Positions 47,731 to 56,666 are shown, counted from the stretch's first letter. The stretch: DNA of 64,000 nucleotides from Pseudomonadota bacterium (GCA_021848345.1 JAJZUV010000016.1:19873-83872), one strand, 5' to 3'. Made by a program: numbers and translations. The notes: generated by a model not told the origin, from the sequence alone.

Positions 47731-48618
47731 GTGAACGAGACCCGGACTCGATGCATCGGATGGTTGTTCGTGCTGGAACTCTGGCTGATCTGGGGCTTGG
47801 GCAGCTACGCGCTGTGGTTCGGCGATGGCGCCATGCGCCACGCCGGGCCGTTGCGCATCGTATCGGTCGCCTCGCTGGCCGCGTGCGCCGTCTGCAGTCT
47901 GAGCATGGCGCGGCGCGAAGGTGCATTCGTGCACTGGCAGGGTACCTTGCAATTCGTGGCCTCCTGGAGCACCTTCCCCTTGTTCCAGGCCATCCAGCAG
48001 CAGTGGATCCATCACCCGGCCGATGCCATGCTGCTTCGACTGGATCGATGGCTGTGGGGCGGGCTCAGCCTGCCGCAGCGCCTGTTCCCGCTCGAACGGG
48101 CAAGCGTGTCGGACATCCTCAGCCTGGCCTATCTGTGCTTCTACCCCCTGGTGGTGCTGCCCGTCGTCTGGTTCAGCGTGCGACGGCGCATGGCCTCGTC
48201 CAGACGCTGGTTTCTCGGACTGTCCCTGGCCTATCTGCTCGGCTATGCGGGCTATCTGCTGGTTCCGGCTGCCGGGCCCTACCTGGCCTTTCCCGAGGAG
48301 ATCCCCGCCGTCGCCACGGGCGGGCCGATCAGCGCCTTTCTCGGCGCCGCCGTCGCCGATGGAGCCACCGGCATGGATGTGTTTCCCAGCCTGCACGTCG
48401 GCATTGCCTGGTACGTGACGGGATTCTTCTGGTTGGAGGGGCAGAGGCGTCGCGCGTATCGGATGGTGGCGGTGGTGCTGGCGCCGATCCTGGCGGGTAT
48501 CTGTCTGGCGACCGTGTACCTGCGCTACCACTACGGCATCGACGTGCTCGCCGGGATCGTGCTGGGCAGCGCGGCCCTTGTGCTGGCTCGCGGGACGGCC
48601 ATGGAGGAACTGCGATGA
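47731..48618 (+). CDS. PAP2_3-type membrane phosphatase or phosphotransferase
   Basis: 295 residues with about six helices. GTG start directly abuts the acyltransferase stop (TGAGTG). The phosphatase motifs are of the PAP2_3/Aur1-like kind: VPAAGPYLAFP, MDVFPSLHVG (His222) and RYHYGIDVLAG (His267, Asp271). Such proteins remove or transfer phospho-head groups on lipids. The ATGA overlap with the downstream dikinase-like gene gives tight coupling. The classical KxxxxxxRP first motif is not clear. Confidence 0.82.
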   Translation: MNETRTRCIGWLFVLELWLIWGLGSYALWFGDGAMRHAGPLRIVSVASLAACAVCSLSMARREGAFVHWQGTLQFVASWSTFPLFQAIQQQWIHHPADAMLLRLDRWLWGGLSLPQRLFPLERASVSDILSLAYLCFYPLVVLPVVWFSVRRRMASSRRWFLGLSLAYLLGYAGYLLVPAAGPYLAFPEEIPAVATGGPISAFLGAAVADGATGMDVFPSLHVGIAWYVTGFFWLEGQRRRAYRMVAVVLAPILAGICLATVYLRYHYGIDVLAGIVLGSAALVLARGTAMEELR

Positions 48619-51143
48619 GCGATCACGAACGGCGGGTCTTTTCGTTCCACGCGCCCGAGGCACGACGCGTGGACCTCTCCGGAGGCAAGGGAGCCGGTCT
48701 TGCCCGGGCGGCTGCGACGCTTGCCGTGCCGCCCGGCGTCATCATCACTAGCCATGGCTACCGCGAGTTCGCGCGGCCCATGCAGCGGGGCATCGCCTCG
48801 GCGCTGGAGCGCCATGCGGGCGACGCCGAAGCGCTCAGCCGGACCGTGCAGCAACTGATGGCCGGGCAGCCGCTGCCCGAGGGGCTGCAGTGCGAACTGG
48901 AGGCGGCACTTCGGGCCGAATCCTTGCTCGGACAGGGGTTGGCCGTACGCTCGTCGGCCACCCAGGAGGATTCGGCCGGGGCCGCGTTCGCCGGTCTGCA
49001 CGATACGTCCCTGAATCGCTGCGGCATCGACGAAGTCGCCGAGGCCGTGCGAGCCTGCTACATGTCGCTGTGGAATCGCCACGCCCTGGAGTACCGCGAG
49101 CGTCTGGGAGCATGCCACATGGAAGCCGCGATGGCGGTCGTGGTGCAGCGCCTGGTCCGCGTGTCGGCCGAGGACGCTGCTGGCGTCGCCTTCAGCATCG
49201 ATCCGGTGCGCGGCCGCCTCGACACCGTGCTGATCAATGCCGCGTTTGGCCTGGGCGAGAGCGTGGTCGGCGGCGAGGAGGCGGTCGACGAATTCCGGAT
49301 CTCGCGACGCGCGGCCGACGACGGCCTGCTCCCGGTGATCGAGCAGCGTGTCGCGGACAAGCCCAGGGCCTGGGTGCCGCACGCGCGGGGGACGCGACGC
49401 GTGCAGCTCGGTCGGCCGCGACGCCTGCGGGCGTCCCTGAGCGCCGCGGCCTGCTCCGAGGTTGCGGACCTGGCCTTGCGTGCCGAGAAGTTGTTCGGAT
49501 TTCCCCAGGACATCGAATGGGCCTACGAAGGGGAGCGTCTGTTCCTGCTCCAATCGCGCCCGCTGACCCGAATTCCGGCGCGCTGGACGCGCGACGAGTC
49601 CGCCGAACGCTTTCCCAACGTGGTCACTCCGATGACCTGGGATCTGGTCGAGGAGGCATTCCATGCGTCGCTCAACCATTCCTTCGCGCTGATGGGGTTG
49701 CCACCCTTTCACGACAAATGGTTCGCGGTGAAGGACGGATACGTCTACGGCAACCAGAACGCCGTGGAACTGTATGGTGGGCGGCTCCCGGACGATCTGC
49801 TTGGAGACCTGCCCGCATTGCGCGCCGCGTTGCCCACGTTGAGCAGGCGCTACGCCTGGGTGGTCGACCTGCCGCAGCGCTGGGCGCGGGATCTGGATGC
49901 CTACCTGCTGAGCATCGGCGCGCTGATGGCCGAACCCCTCGACAACCTGTCGATCGCCGAGCTATGGGACTACGTGCTGCGCGTGCGTGATCTCGGCCGT
50001 CGCTACTTCCTGCCCAACATCGCCATTTCCCTGACCCAGCGCGCCCTGCACGGATGGCTCGGACGCCTGGTCGGACTGGTGACCGAGGCCGGCGATGCCG
50101 AGGTCCGAGCGATGGTGGAGCGCCTGTTGGCCGTGACGGATACCGTGACAGGACAGATCAACCGCGAGATGGCCGAACTGGCGCGCGTCGCAGGGTCGTT
50201 GCCGGGCGGAGCGCAGCTTGTGCTGCGTGCCGCCCGGCGGCCAGGGTGGCCGGAGCTTGCCGAGCATCCGGACTTCGCCAGCCGGTTCCGCGACTTCGTG
50301 CAGCGGCACGGCCATCGCGAGGTCGATTTCGATGCCTACCATCCGACCTGGATCGAGGCGCCGCACGTCGTGCTCACGCAGATCGCGGGCTTGGCGGCGC
50401 AGCCCGAGCAGGCCGACGAGCAGCGCCTGCACGAGCTCCAGGTTTCCATGGCGGCCGTGGAACACGATCTGCTCGGGGCGGCGCCGGCCGAGTTGCGCTA
50501 CCTCCTGCGCGAGGTGATTCGCCTGGCGCGCGCCTACACCGCGCTGGACGACCTGGAGCACTATCAGACCACGCGGCTGACCCTTCCGTTTCGCCGCGGC
50601 CTGGCCGCGATCGGCCGCCGCCTGGTGGAGCAAGGGACGCTGGACCGGGCCGACGATGTGTATTTCTGCCCGGTTGCGATCTTCGGAAAGGCCGTCGCCG
50701 ACGCAGACTTCGCGCCGGTCGCGGCCGCGGTGGCCGAGCATCGACGTGCCTACGACGCCGCTCGAATGCGCACTCCGGAGTGGGAACTGGGCGTCGCCGA
50801 TGTGCTGGATCAAGACGCCCGGGTGCTGCAGGGACTGGGCGCAAGCGCGGGCATCGCCGAGGCCCGGGTCTTCTGCGTGCGCGGCCCGGAGGACTTCGCG
50901 GACTTTCCCTCGGGAGCCATCCTCGTGGCGCGAACCACGAACCCGGCCTGGACACCGCTGTTCTATCGCAGCGCGGGCGTGATCGCGGAAAGCGGGGGTC
51001 CCCTATCCCATGGCGCGGTGACCGCCCGGGAGCTCGGACTTCCGGCGGTCATGAGTGTGCGTCGGGCATTGGATCTGCTGCGCACGGGAACTCGAGTTCG
51101 CATGGACGGCGCGCAGGGGCGCGTGCAGCGGATCGACGACTGA
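48615..51143 (+). CDS. PEP synthase / rifampin-phosphotransferase-like dikinase
   Basis: 842 residues. N-terminal ATP-grasp (PPDK_N-like): SGGKGAGLARAAATLAVPPG, LAVRSSATQEDSAGAAFAGL, AAFGLGESVVGGEEAVDEFR and DIEWAYEGERLFLLQSRPL. A middle domain follows (about residues 330-740), then a C-terminal swivel domain with phospho-His ESGGPLSHGAVTAREL (His799). The C-terminal PEP/pyruvate barrel of true PEP synthase is absent. This matches the three-domain layout of rifampin phosphotransferase and its uncharacterised relatives (about 870 residues), which phosphorylate a small substrate from ATP. The substrate here may be a lipid or other alcohol; this is inferred from its coupled acyltransferase and PAP2 neighbours. 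Confidence 0.85.
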   Translation: MSDHERRVFSFHAPEARRVDLSGGKGAGLARAAATLAVPPGVIITSHGYREFARPMQRGIASALERHAGDAEALSRTVQQLMAGQPLPEGLQCELEAALRAESLLGQGLAVRSSATQEDSAGAAFAGLHDTSLNRCGIDEVAEAVRACYMSLWNRHALEYRERLGACHMEAAMAVVVQRLVRVSAEDAAGVAFSIDPVRGRLDTVLINAAFGLGESVVGGEEAVDEFRISRRAADDGLLPVIEQRVADKPRAWVPHARGTRRVQLGRPRRLRASLSAAACSEVADLALRAEKLFGFPQDIEWAYEGERLFLLQSRPLTRIPARWTRDESAERFPNVVTPMTWDLVEEAFHASLNHSFALMGLPPFHDKWFAVKDGYVYGNQNAVELYGGRLPDDLLGDLPALRAALPTLSRRYAWVVDLPQRWARDLDAYLLSIGALMAEPLDNLSIAELWDYVLRVRDLGRRYFLPNIAISLTQRALHGWLGRLVGLVTEAGDAEVRAMVERLLAVTDTVTGQINREMAELARVAGSLPGGAQLVLRAARRPGWPELAEHPDFASRFRDFVQRHGHREVDFDAYHPTWIEAPHVVLTQIAGLAAQPEQADEQRLHELQVSMAAVEHDLLGAAPAELRYLLREVIRLARAYTALDDLEHYQTTRLTLPFRRGLAAIGRRLVEQGTLDRADDVYFCPVAIFGKAVADADFAPVAAAVAEHRRAYDAARMRTPEWELGVADVLDQDARVLQGLGASAGIAEARVFCVRGPEDFADFPSGAILVARTTNPAWTPLFYRSAGVIAESGGPLSHGAVTARELGLPAVMSVRRALDLLRTGTRVRMDGAQGRVQRIDD

Positions 51144-51235
51144 AGCCCCGACGCACGGCGAGCCTGCACGACCGCGCGGGTCGAAGCCTGGAAGCGGCCT
51201 GGCCGTCGTGGCGCATGCCCGCGTGTCCGGCGGGC

Positions 51236-51649
51236 TCAGCGCGCGGGCTTCGGCGCCTCGTCCGGCGGCAGATAGGCGTGGCGCGGATCGTCGGGCGTGC
51301 CCTCGAGGGCGCTGCCGGGTTGGCGCCCGGGGTTCCAGGTGAGCAGTTGCTCGATGCGCGCGGCGAGCTCGAAGTCCTTGTCGGTCACGCCGCCCGCGCT
51401 GTGGGTGCTCAGGCGCACCACCACATGGTCGTAGCCGACCGACAGATCCGGGTGATGCCACGCGGCTTCCGCCAGGTGGGCGATGGCCCCCACGGCCAGC
51501 ACGCTGGCCTTCCAGCCCGCGGTGCGGTAGCGGCGCAGGATGCACCCGCCATCGCGCGACCATCGCGGCAGCTGCGCGCGCAGGTGTTCGTCGATGGATT
51601 GCGGGCCGTGGACCCGCTCGTGGCGGGGGCTGGCGCTGTGCTCGGACAT
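51236..51649 (-). CDS. Pterin-4a-carbinolamine dehydratase family protein
   Basis: 137 residues, somewhat longer than the about 110 of the family. AEAAWHHPDLSVGYDHVVVR with the active-site His pair, and STHSAGGVTDKDFELAARI, are diagnostic. It would regenerate the tetrahydrobiopterin-type cofactor of aromatic hydroxylases, or act as a molybdopterin-like accessory. The last 30 residues are a Pro-rich tail. It stands alone and is convergent with the dikinase-like gene. Confidence 0.88.
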   Translation of the reverse strand: MSEHSASPRHERVHGPQSIDEHLRAQLPRWSRDGGCILRRYRTAGWKASVLAVGAIAHLAEAAWHHPDLSVGYDHVVVRLSTHSAGGVTDKDFELAARIEQLLTWNPGRQPGSALEGTPDDPRHAYLPPDEAPKPAR

Positions 51650-51784
51650 CGTGGGCTCCTGGGGAGTTGCGGGACCGGCCATGCGTCGATCGTAGACCCT
51701 TGCGGGCCGCGGCGTGCGCGGGCCTCGCAGGGCAGCAGCGCCGCGCGTGGTGCCGGCGTCTTGCGCACCAAGGCGCGCCGAGCT

Positions 51785-52744
51785 TCAGACGACCATATCG
51801 CGCTCCCACCAGCCGCGCGTGTTCACCTCGGCGGAGTCGGCGAGAGCCTCCAGCTCCGCGACGTGCTCGGGCGTGAGCCCGAGGCCGCGAGCGCGGACCA
51901 GCCCCTCGACATGCCGGGGCCTGGTGACGCCGACGATCGGCGTCGCACCCTTGGCGAGGGCCCAGGCCATCGCGACGTCCGCCGCCTTGGCACCCTGGTC
52001 GCTGGCGATCGAGGCGAGCCTGTCCGTCAGGGGCTTGAGCTTCGGCAGCATGGCGTTGTAGCTCTGCGCGCGCTTGCTGCCCACCGGCAAGGGCCTGTCG
52101 GCATCGTAGCTGCCGGTCAAGGCACCTTGCTCGAGCACCATGTAGGCGAAAAAGGGAATGCCCGCGGCGCGGCAGTGATCGAGGATCCCGGCCTGTTCGG
52201 ACTGGCGATACAGCAGGCTGTAGTGGTTCTGGACGGCTTCGATCCGGAAACCGGCTTCGCCGAGGATCCGGTCGGCGAGCCTGATCTCGGCCAGGTTGTG
52301 GTTGGAAACGCCGACACGCCGGACCTTCCCGCTTTGCAGCAGCGGGATCAGGCATGGCGTCCACCGGCGCACGTCGGCCGGGTTGTGGATCCAGTAGAGA
52401 TCGACGTACTCGACACCGAGCGTCGCCAGGCTTCTTTCCAGCATCTCGCGCATCGGATCCTCGCCGTCGCCCGCGATCTGCGGGGTGAACTTGGTGGAGA
52501 TCTCGTAGCTTTCCCGGGGGCCATCCCCCAGCAGTTCTCCGAGCAGTGCCTCGGAGCGCCCCATGCCGTAGACCCGCGCGGTGTCCCACAGGGTGAAGCC
52601 GGCCGCTCGGGCCTTGTCGACGACTTGCTCCAGGTCGCCCCGGGTCAGACGGGTTCCGAATTGGCCGTCGCCCGTCTCGCCGCTGTCGCCCCAGGCCCAG
52701 GTGCCCAGCGCGAAGCCGCGCGCGGGAGGATGATCGGTGGTCAT
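51785..52744 (-). CDS. Aldo/keto reductase
   Basis: 319 residues. Catalytic Asp and Tyr in LWDTARVYGMGRSE, Lys in EISTKFTP and His in DLYWIHNP are intact. VQNHYSLLYRQSEQAG and PIVGVTRPRHVEGLV (cofactor pocket) complete the family. It probably reduces aldehydes with NADPH. Divergent from an AraC-type regulator (159 bases between starts), similar to the yqhD/yqhC aldehyde-response layout; control by that regulator is inferred. Confidence 0.92.
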   Translation of the reverse strand: MTTDHPPARGFALGTWAWGDSGETGDGQFGTRLTRGDLEQVVDKARAAGFTLWDTARVYGMGRSEALLGELLGDGPRESYEISTKFTPQIAGDGEDPMREMLERSLATLGVEYVDLYWIHNPADVRRWTPCLIPLLQSGKVRRVGVSNHNLAEIRLADRILGEAGFRIEAVQNHYSLLYRQSEQAGILDHCRAAGIPFFAYMVLEQGALTGSYDADRPLPVGSKRAQSYNAMLPKLKPLTDRLASIASDQGAKAADVAMAWALAKGATPIVGVTRPRHVEGLVRARGLGLTPEHVAELEALADSAEVNTRGWWERDMVV

Positions 52745-52903
52745 GGAGATTCTCCGGTTGTGCCGCGGCAGGGTTGCGAAGCCAGGATTGTGGGCCGCGA
52801 TCGCTGGCGGGCGTGAGCGCGATGTTCGGGAATGTTTGCCTGATCCTCCGGAACTCCAGGATCGGCATGGCAGCACGGGCGCGCATTTGCGATCATTCGC
52901 GCC

Positions 52904-53833
52904 ATGGATACCTTGAGCGAAATCGCCTCCGTGATGGCCCGGCATCTCCCCGGAGATGGATTTCATGGCACCCCCATCGAGCGCCTGACCCTGGTGCGGT
53001 CCTCCACCGTCACCTTGCCGATGCCGAACGTGTACCGACCCCAGCTGTGCCTGGTCGTGCAGGGGCGCAAGGACGTCACGCTGGGCGGCCGGGTGCTGCG
53101 CTACGCGGCGGGACGCCATGGGTTGGTGACCCACGATCTGCCGGCCTTCGGCCGCGTGATGGAGGCGACGCCGCACAGACCCTATCTCTGCATGTATCTC
53201 GACTTCGACCCGGTCATGCTGGGGAGCCTGTCGCTGCGCGTGCCGCCGCCGCCGGAAGCCCCATGCCCGCCCGAGGGCAAGACGGTGTCCGATGCCAGCC
53301 CGGCCCTGCTCGAGGCGGCCTTGCGCCTGGTGCGCCTGCTGGACGAACCGGCCGCTCTGCCCGTGCTGGGGCCGCTCGCCGAGCAGGAGATCGTCTATCG
53401 CCTGTTCACCGGCCCCGACGGCGCCAGGATGCGCCAGATCGGATTCAGCCAGGGACGGGTGGCGCGGATCGGTCGCGTCATGGCCTGGATCGGGAAGCAC
53501 TACCGCGAGCGCTACGGCATCGAGCAGCTTGCCGCGCAGGCGGGCATGAGCGCGTCGAGCCTCTACGAGCACTTCCGCGCCGTGACCTCGATGACACCGT
53601 TGCAATTCCAGAAACAGCTCAGGCTGCAGGAGGCGCGCAGCCTGATGCTGGTGCAGGACCTCGACGTCGCGACCGCCGCTATGCGCGTGGGCTACGAAAG
53701 CCCGTCGCAGTTCGGCCGCGAGTACCGCCGGCACTTCGGCGAAGCCCCGGCGCGCGACGTCGCCCGCCTGCGCGCCGCGGCTGGCGCGCTCGATGTTCCC
53801 GGGGCGCGGGAGCGCGCATGGAACGTTGGTTGA
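52904..53833 (+). CDS. AraC-family regulator
   Basis: 309 residues. N-terminal AraC_N (cupin-like) domain with PMPNVYRPQLCLVVQGRKDV, then two helix-turn-helix units in the last 100 residues: YGIEQLAAQAGMSASSLYEHF and DVATAAMRVGYESPSQFGREYRRHFG. The AraC_N type pairs commonly with a divergent aldo/keto reductase, as here. Probably activates it in response to toxic aldehydes. Confidence 0.93.
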   Translation: MDTLSEIASVMARHLPGDGFHGTPIERLTLVRSSTVTLPMPNVYRPQLCLVVQGRKDVTLGGRVLRYAAGRHGLVTHDLPAFGRVMEATPHRPYLCMYLDFDPVMLGSLSLRVPPPPEAPCPPEGKTVSDASPALLEAALRLVRLLDEPAALPVLGPLAEQEIVYRLFTGPDGARMRQIGFSQGRVARIGRVMAWIGKHYRERYGIEQLAAQAGMSASSLYEHFRAVTSMTPLQFQKQLRLQEARSLMLVQDLDVATAAMRVGYESPSQFGREYRRHFGEAPARDVARLRAAAGALDVPGARERAWNVG

Positions 53834-53871
53834 TGCGCCTGCGTGGGTCTCTTCCGCTGAAGCTTCCGACA

Positions 53872-53970
53872 GGATCCCACGCGAATTCGAGTTGCCTGGC
53901 GAGGATGCGATCATGCGCAAGTAGGGGAGCGGTTGATCATCGAGCCGGCGCCGCGACAATCCCTGCTCGC
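53872..53970 (+). pseudogene. VapB-type antitoxin remnant
   Basis: Nearly identical to the intact antitoxin gene over its middle (about 56490-56590): shared runs such as CCACGCGAATTCGAGTTGCC and GGCGAGGATGCGATCATGCG and GAGCGGTTGATCATCGAGCC. At the equivalent of KEGER the copy reads AAG TAG GGG, a stop caused by a lost base, and no start or 3' part remains. It is a degraded second copy, about 2.6 kb from the intact one. Confidence 0.75.
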
Positions 53971-53971
53971 C

Positions 53972-54979
53972 TTACCGGCGACCCTGGCCGCAGGGCTCGC
54001 GCCGAGCACGACCCTCGGAAAGGATATGCAACTGTCCGTTGCAGGCTCGCTCGGTCACCGAATCCAGGGAATGTGCGACCCGAGCCCATAGCTCGGGTGC
54101 GAGATCGCAATGGTCGACAAGGAATCGGGTCGAACGAACTTCGTTTTCCGTCACCAACAGGGTGATCGAGTCGGCGAAGACCGGACCGGGATCGACCTCG
54201 TTGAAGTAGGCATGCACCAGTGCTGACCACGCCGCGGCGCAACGCCGTGGCGCCAGCGAGGTCTCGATCCACCAGCCCATGGTGGCCAGGTCGTACCACT
54301 GGGGCCCGACTCCGCAGTCATCGAAGTCGAACAGGGTCACGCGGCCATCGGCGATTCGCAGGTTCCCACACCGGAAATCTCCATGGCAAAAGCCGCGAGG
54401 GCCTCCCGCAACCATGTTTCGACGCAGGTGCGCCAGCTGTGTCTCGATACGTTCGATGCCTTGTGTCGATGCTCCAGCCAGTTGGCCGAGACGCCCGAGC
54501 CATTCATGGTCGGGAGGCGGAGCGCCCACCAGGCGCCGAGGCGCCAGACCTTCGAGCTGGCCCTGAGCGTGCAATCGGGCGAGCGCATTGCCGATGAGCC
54601 GGAGATCCGCATCCGACGTACTCGCCTCTCGCCCCCGGGCTCGCTGGAACAACAGGCCATGGCGAGTGCCGTCGGCAGGCCACCGGCATTCGACCACGTA
54701 TGCGCCGCCCGTGGTCGGCATGGCGCGCGCAACACCGAGCCTTGCATCCTCGCGTACCCCACGGGTAAGGGTTGCCTCGGCCTGAATCTCTGCGAGGGTT
54801 CGTCCGCTGTTGCGGCAAAGCCGGAAGAAATGGGTCCCGGTGACTGTGCGCACCTCGAAGGTACGGTTGAGCCCGAGGACGACAGGCTCGATACCCACGA
54901 CGGGCATGCCGTATTCGACCGTGATCAGGTTTCTGATCGCGACGACATCCGCCGCAGTGGATGGATGCGCATGAATCAT
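53972..54979 (-). CDS. APH/choline-kinase-like phosphotransferase
   Basis: 335 residues. Kinase fold with the APH catalytic loop GFCHGDFRCGNLRI (Asp in HGD) and metal site VTLFDFDDCGVGPQWYDLA. N-terminal: EPVVLGLNRTFEVRT, then HFFRLCR. It resembles homoserine-kinase-type/HSK2-like phosphotransferases. The substrate is unknown. A HAD phosphatase gene lies upstream on the same strand (83 bases), suggesting a phosphorylation/dephosphorylation pair in an accessory patch. A C-terminal Arg-rich tail ends against the antitoxin remnant. Confidence 0.82.
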   Translation of the reverse strand: MIHAHPSTAADVVAIRNLITVEYGMPVVGIEPVVLGLNRTFEVRTVTGTHFFRLCRNSGRTLAEIQAEATLTRGVREDARLGVARAMPTTGGAYVVECRWPADGTRHGLLFQRARGREASTSDADLRLIGNALARLHAQGQLEGLAPRRLVGAPPPDHEWLGRLGQLAGASTQGIERIETQLAHLRRNMVAGGPRGFCHGDFRCGNLRIADGRVTLFDFDDCGVGPQWYDLATMGWWIETSLAPRRCAAAWSALVHAYFNEVDPGPVFADSITLLVTENEVRSTRFLVDHCDLAPELWARVAHSLDSVTERACNGQLHILSEGRARREPCGQGRR

Positions 54980-55062
54980 GAGTCAGGACTCGAATCAGAG
55001 CGCGAAGCGCCCCAGGGCAGGAAAGAAGGCGGTTCGTCCGCACCCTGCTTCGTCGCGCGTTG

Positions 55063-55674
55063 TCACAACGAGTTCGCGCAGTGCATGCGCGGCGGGCGCA
55101 CTCCGGTGTGCAGGGGGTGTTCGTCGCCTTCGACGTGGATTTCGACGACACATGCTTCGCGCGCGGCCTCGATATCCTCGACGGCGTTGCCGACGAACCA
55201 CGCTCGGTCGGCGCGAACAGCCAGTGCGTCGAGACAGGCGAGGATGCCGTCGGGGCTGGGCTTCCGCCGGATGCGATGTGCGGCTTCGGCGACGACGACG
55301 GCTCCGAAATGGTCCGCGCCGAGCAGGGCAAGCTCGGTTCTGGCGACATGCAACGGCGCATTGGTCACGCCCCCGAGCTGGATGCCCAGGCGGCGCAATT
55401 TCGCAAGGGCGCCGACGTCACCGAACGCGGTGGTGCAACGTGCTCTGCGATCAGGTCGGTCGTATCGCGCGAAGGCCGTCCAGAACAGCGGGGGATCGAG
55501 CTCGAAGTTGCTCCGAATGATGGCATCACGGTCGGCTCCGAACCAGAAGGCGTCGATCGTGGCTTGATCGGCGTGGCGCCGCAGGTCACGCGACGCGCGT
55601 CCAACCACGTCGTATCGGTACTCGGCTCGGGTTGTGACGAGGGTTCCATCGAGATCGAACACAACGGCCTTCAT
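55063..55674 (-). CDS. HAD-family phosphatase
   Basis: 203 residues. Motif I FDLDGTLVT, motif II VTNAP, motif III Lys in RRKPSPDGIL and motif IV FVGNAVEDIEAA with Asn where GD is usual. Cap region between residues 15 and 80. The start at MKAVVFDLDG is chosen because the longer frame has no ribosome-binding site. Probably phosphatase of a small phosphate ester. It is first gene before the APH-like kinase. Confidence 0.85.
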   Translation of the reverse strand: MKAVVFDLDGTLVTTRAEYRYDVVGRASRDLRRHADQATIDAFWFGADRDAIIRSNFELDPPLFWTAFARYDRPDRRARCTTAFGDVGALAKLRRLGIQLGGVTNAPLHVARTELALLGADHFGAVVVAEAAHRIRRKPSPDGILACLDALAVRADRAWFVGNAVEDIEAAREACVVEIHVEGDEHPLHTGVRPPRMHCANSL

Positions 55675-56298
55675 CGTGCGTCCTCGCCATGTGTGATGCG
55701 TCGCTGAGGCGCAAAGACGATGGAGAAATCGTGCACGAGGCGCTCCCGACGGTGCGGCCTCCGGTAGGAGCGGGGCCCCGCGTATTCCCTCTGAAACGAT
55801 CATCTCAGCAGGAAGCCGTGACGTCCAGTTCCCTCCCTTGGGTATAAGTGGAATACGTCCTCCATCCAGCGCGATGCGACCCATTCGAGTTCACTCCTGA
55901 GAGAGAGTTCCCCTCTTCCCGATCGCGGCACGATGGCCGTGCGCACCGGAGCTCGAACGTGATCGGCGAGGGCAAGCGTGAGGCGCTGCGCATCGAGCGC
56001 GGCACCTTCATCCCGTAGTCGCCATGTGATGCGGATCCTGAGTCTGCTGGTGGATATCCATCGCTGGCCCGATGCGATCCGCCTGGACAACGGCGCGGGG
56101 TTGCCCAGCTTGCGCCAGCGCGTGCTCGACGCCTGGGAGGGAGCGCTTCCAACGGGCGCAAAGACGCGGGCAGCAGATAAGCCAAGCATCTTGCGATGGC
56201 TCGGCCTATCTGCTGCTTGCCCCAAGCAGGCCAGGCGTCCAGCCTGGCCTTGGCTTGGGCGCCTTGCAGCTCATCGCGCAGCGCCTGCGCGCGGCCCC

Positions 56299-56321
56299 CT
56301 CCGGTACTTCAACAGCCTGCT
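56299..56321 (+). repeat. 23-bp exact repeat, copy 2
   Basis: Identical to 7322-7344, in non-coding DNA 112 bases before the antitoxin start. Read with the neighbouring transposase-like scrap, it may be the end of a dispersed element. Confidence 0.6.
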
Positions 56322-56396
56322 CGGGCTTCCGGCCCCGGGGCACGGCTGAAGACGCCGGGCATGGAGCGCAAGAGGCGTGGACATTGCATGCTCGTT

Positions 56397-56416
56397 GGCA
56401 TATGCTTAGGCATATG
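56397..56416. promoter_or_regulatory. Candidate VapBC operator
   Basis: GGCATATGCTTAGGCATATG holds two GGCATATG direct repeats, each with a CATATG palindrome, 17 to 36 bases before the antitoxin ATG. Such repeats are typical of autoregulated toxin-antitoxin operons. TTGCAT at 56384-56389 may be a -35 box. Confidence 0.5.
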
Positions 56417-56432
56417 TTTTGGTGAGGCAGCC

Positions 56433-56666
56433 ATGCTCCCGCAACGACACGTGAAACTCTTCAAGAACGGGCGCAATCAGGCTGTGCGGATTCCACGCGA
56501 ATTCGAGTTGCCCGGCGAGGATGCGATCATGCGCAAGGAGGGGGAGCGGTTGATCATCGAGCCCGCGCCGCCGCGATCCCTGCTCGCGTTGCTGCGGACA
56601 CTGCCCGAGATCGACGATGAATTCCCGCCGATCGACGATCGGCCCCCCGAGCCTGTCGAGTTGTGA
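56433..56666 (+). CDS. vapB: VapB-type antitoxin (AbrB/SpoVT-like)
   Basis: 77 residues. N-terminal swapped-hairpin DNA-binding domain: VKLFKNGRNQAVRIPREFEL and MRKEGERLIIEPA, the usual VapB pattern. The acidic C-terminus (EIDDEFPPIDDRPPEPVEL) should wrap the VapC active site. The stop is overlapped by the toxin start (TGATG), the standard coupling. An internal GTG at 56451 could be a second start. Confidence 0.92.
   Translation: MLPQRHVKLFKNGRNQAVRIPREFELPGEDAIMRKEGERLIIEPAPPRSLLALLRTLPEIDDEFPPIDDRPPEPVEL

Larger units (their letters stand above)
55675..56432. other. 758-base gene-poor accessory stretch
   Basis: I find no convincing complete gene here. Around 56029-56100 the plus strand reads HRWPDAIRLDNG, which resembles the catalytic DNG of an IS3-type transposase and may be a scrap of one. 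An inverted repeat GCAGCAGATA / TATCTGCTGC occurs near 56168-56213. Copy 2 of the 23-bp repeat lies at 56299-56321. The stretch is probably old mobile-element debris next to the toxin-antitoxin genes. Confidence 0.45.

Noticed and set aside
48615..51143. Calling the dikinase-like gene ppsA
   Set aside because: It lacks the C-terminal PEP/pyruvate-binding barrel; the layout fits rifampin-phosphotransferase-like proteins instead.
55800..56225. Open frame on the minus strand in the gene-poor stretch
   Set aside because: No ribosome-binding site, no recognisable domain and mixed codon use; treated as non-coding.
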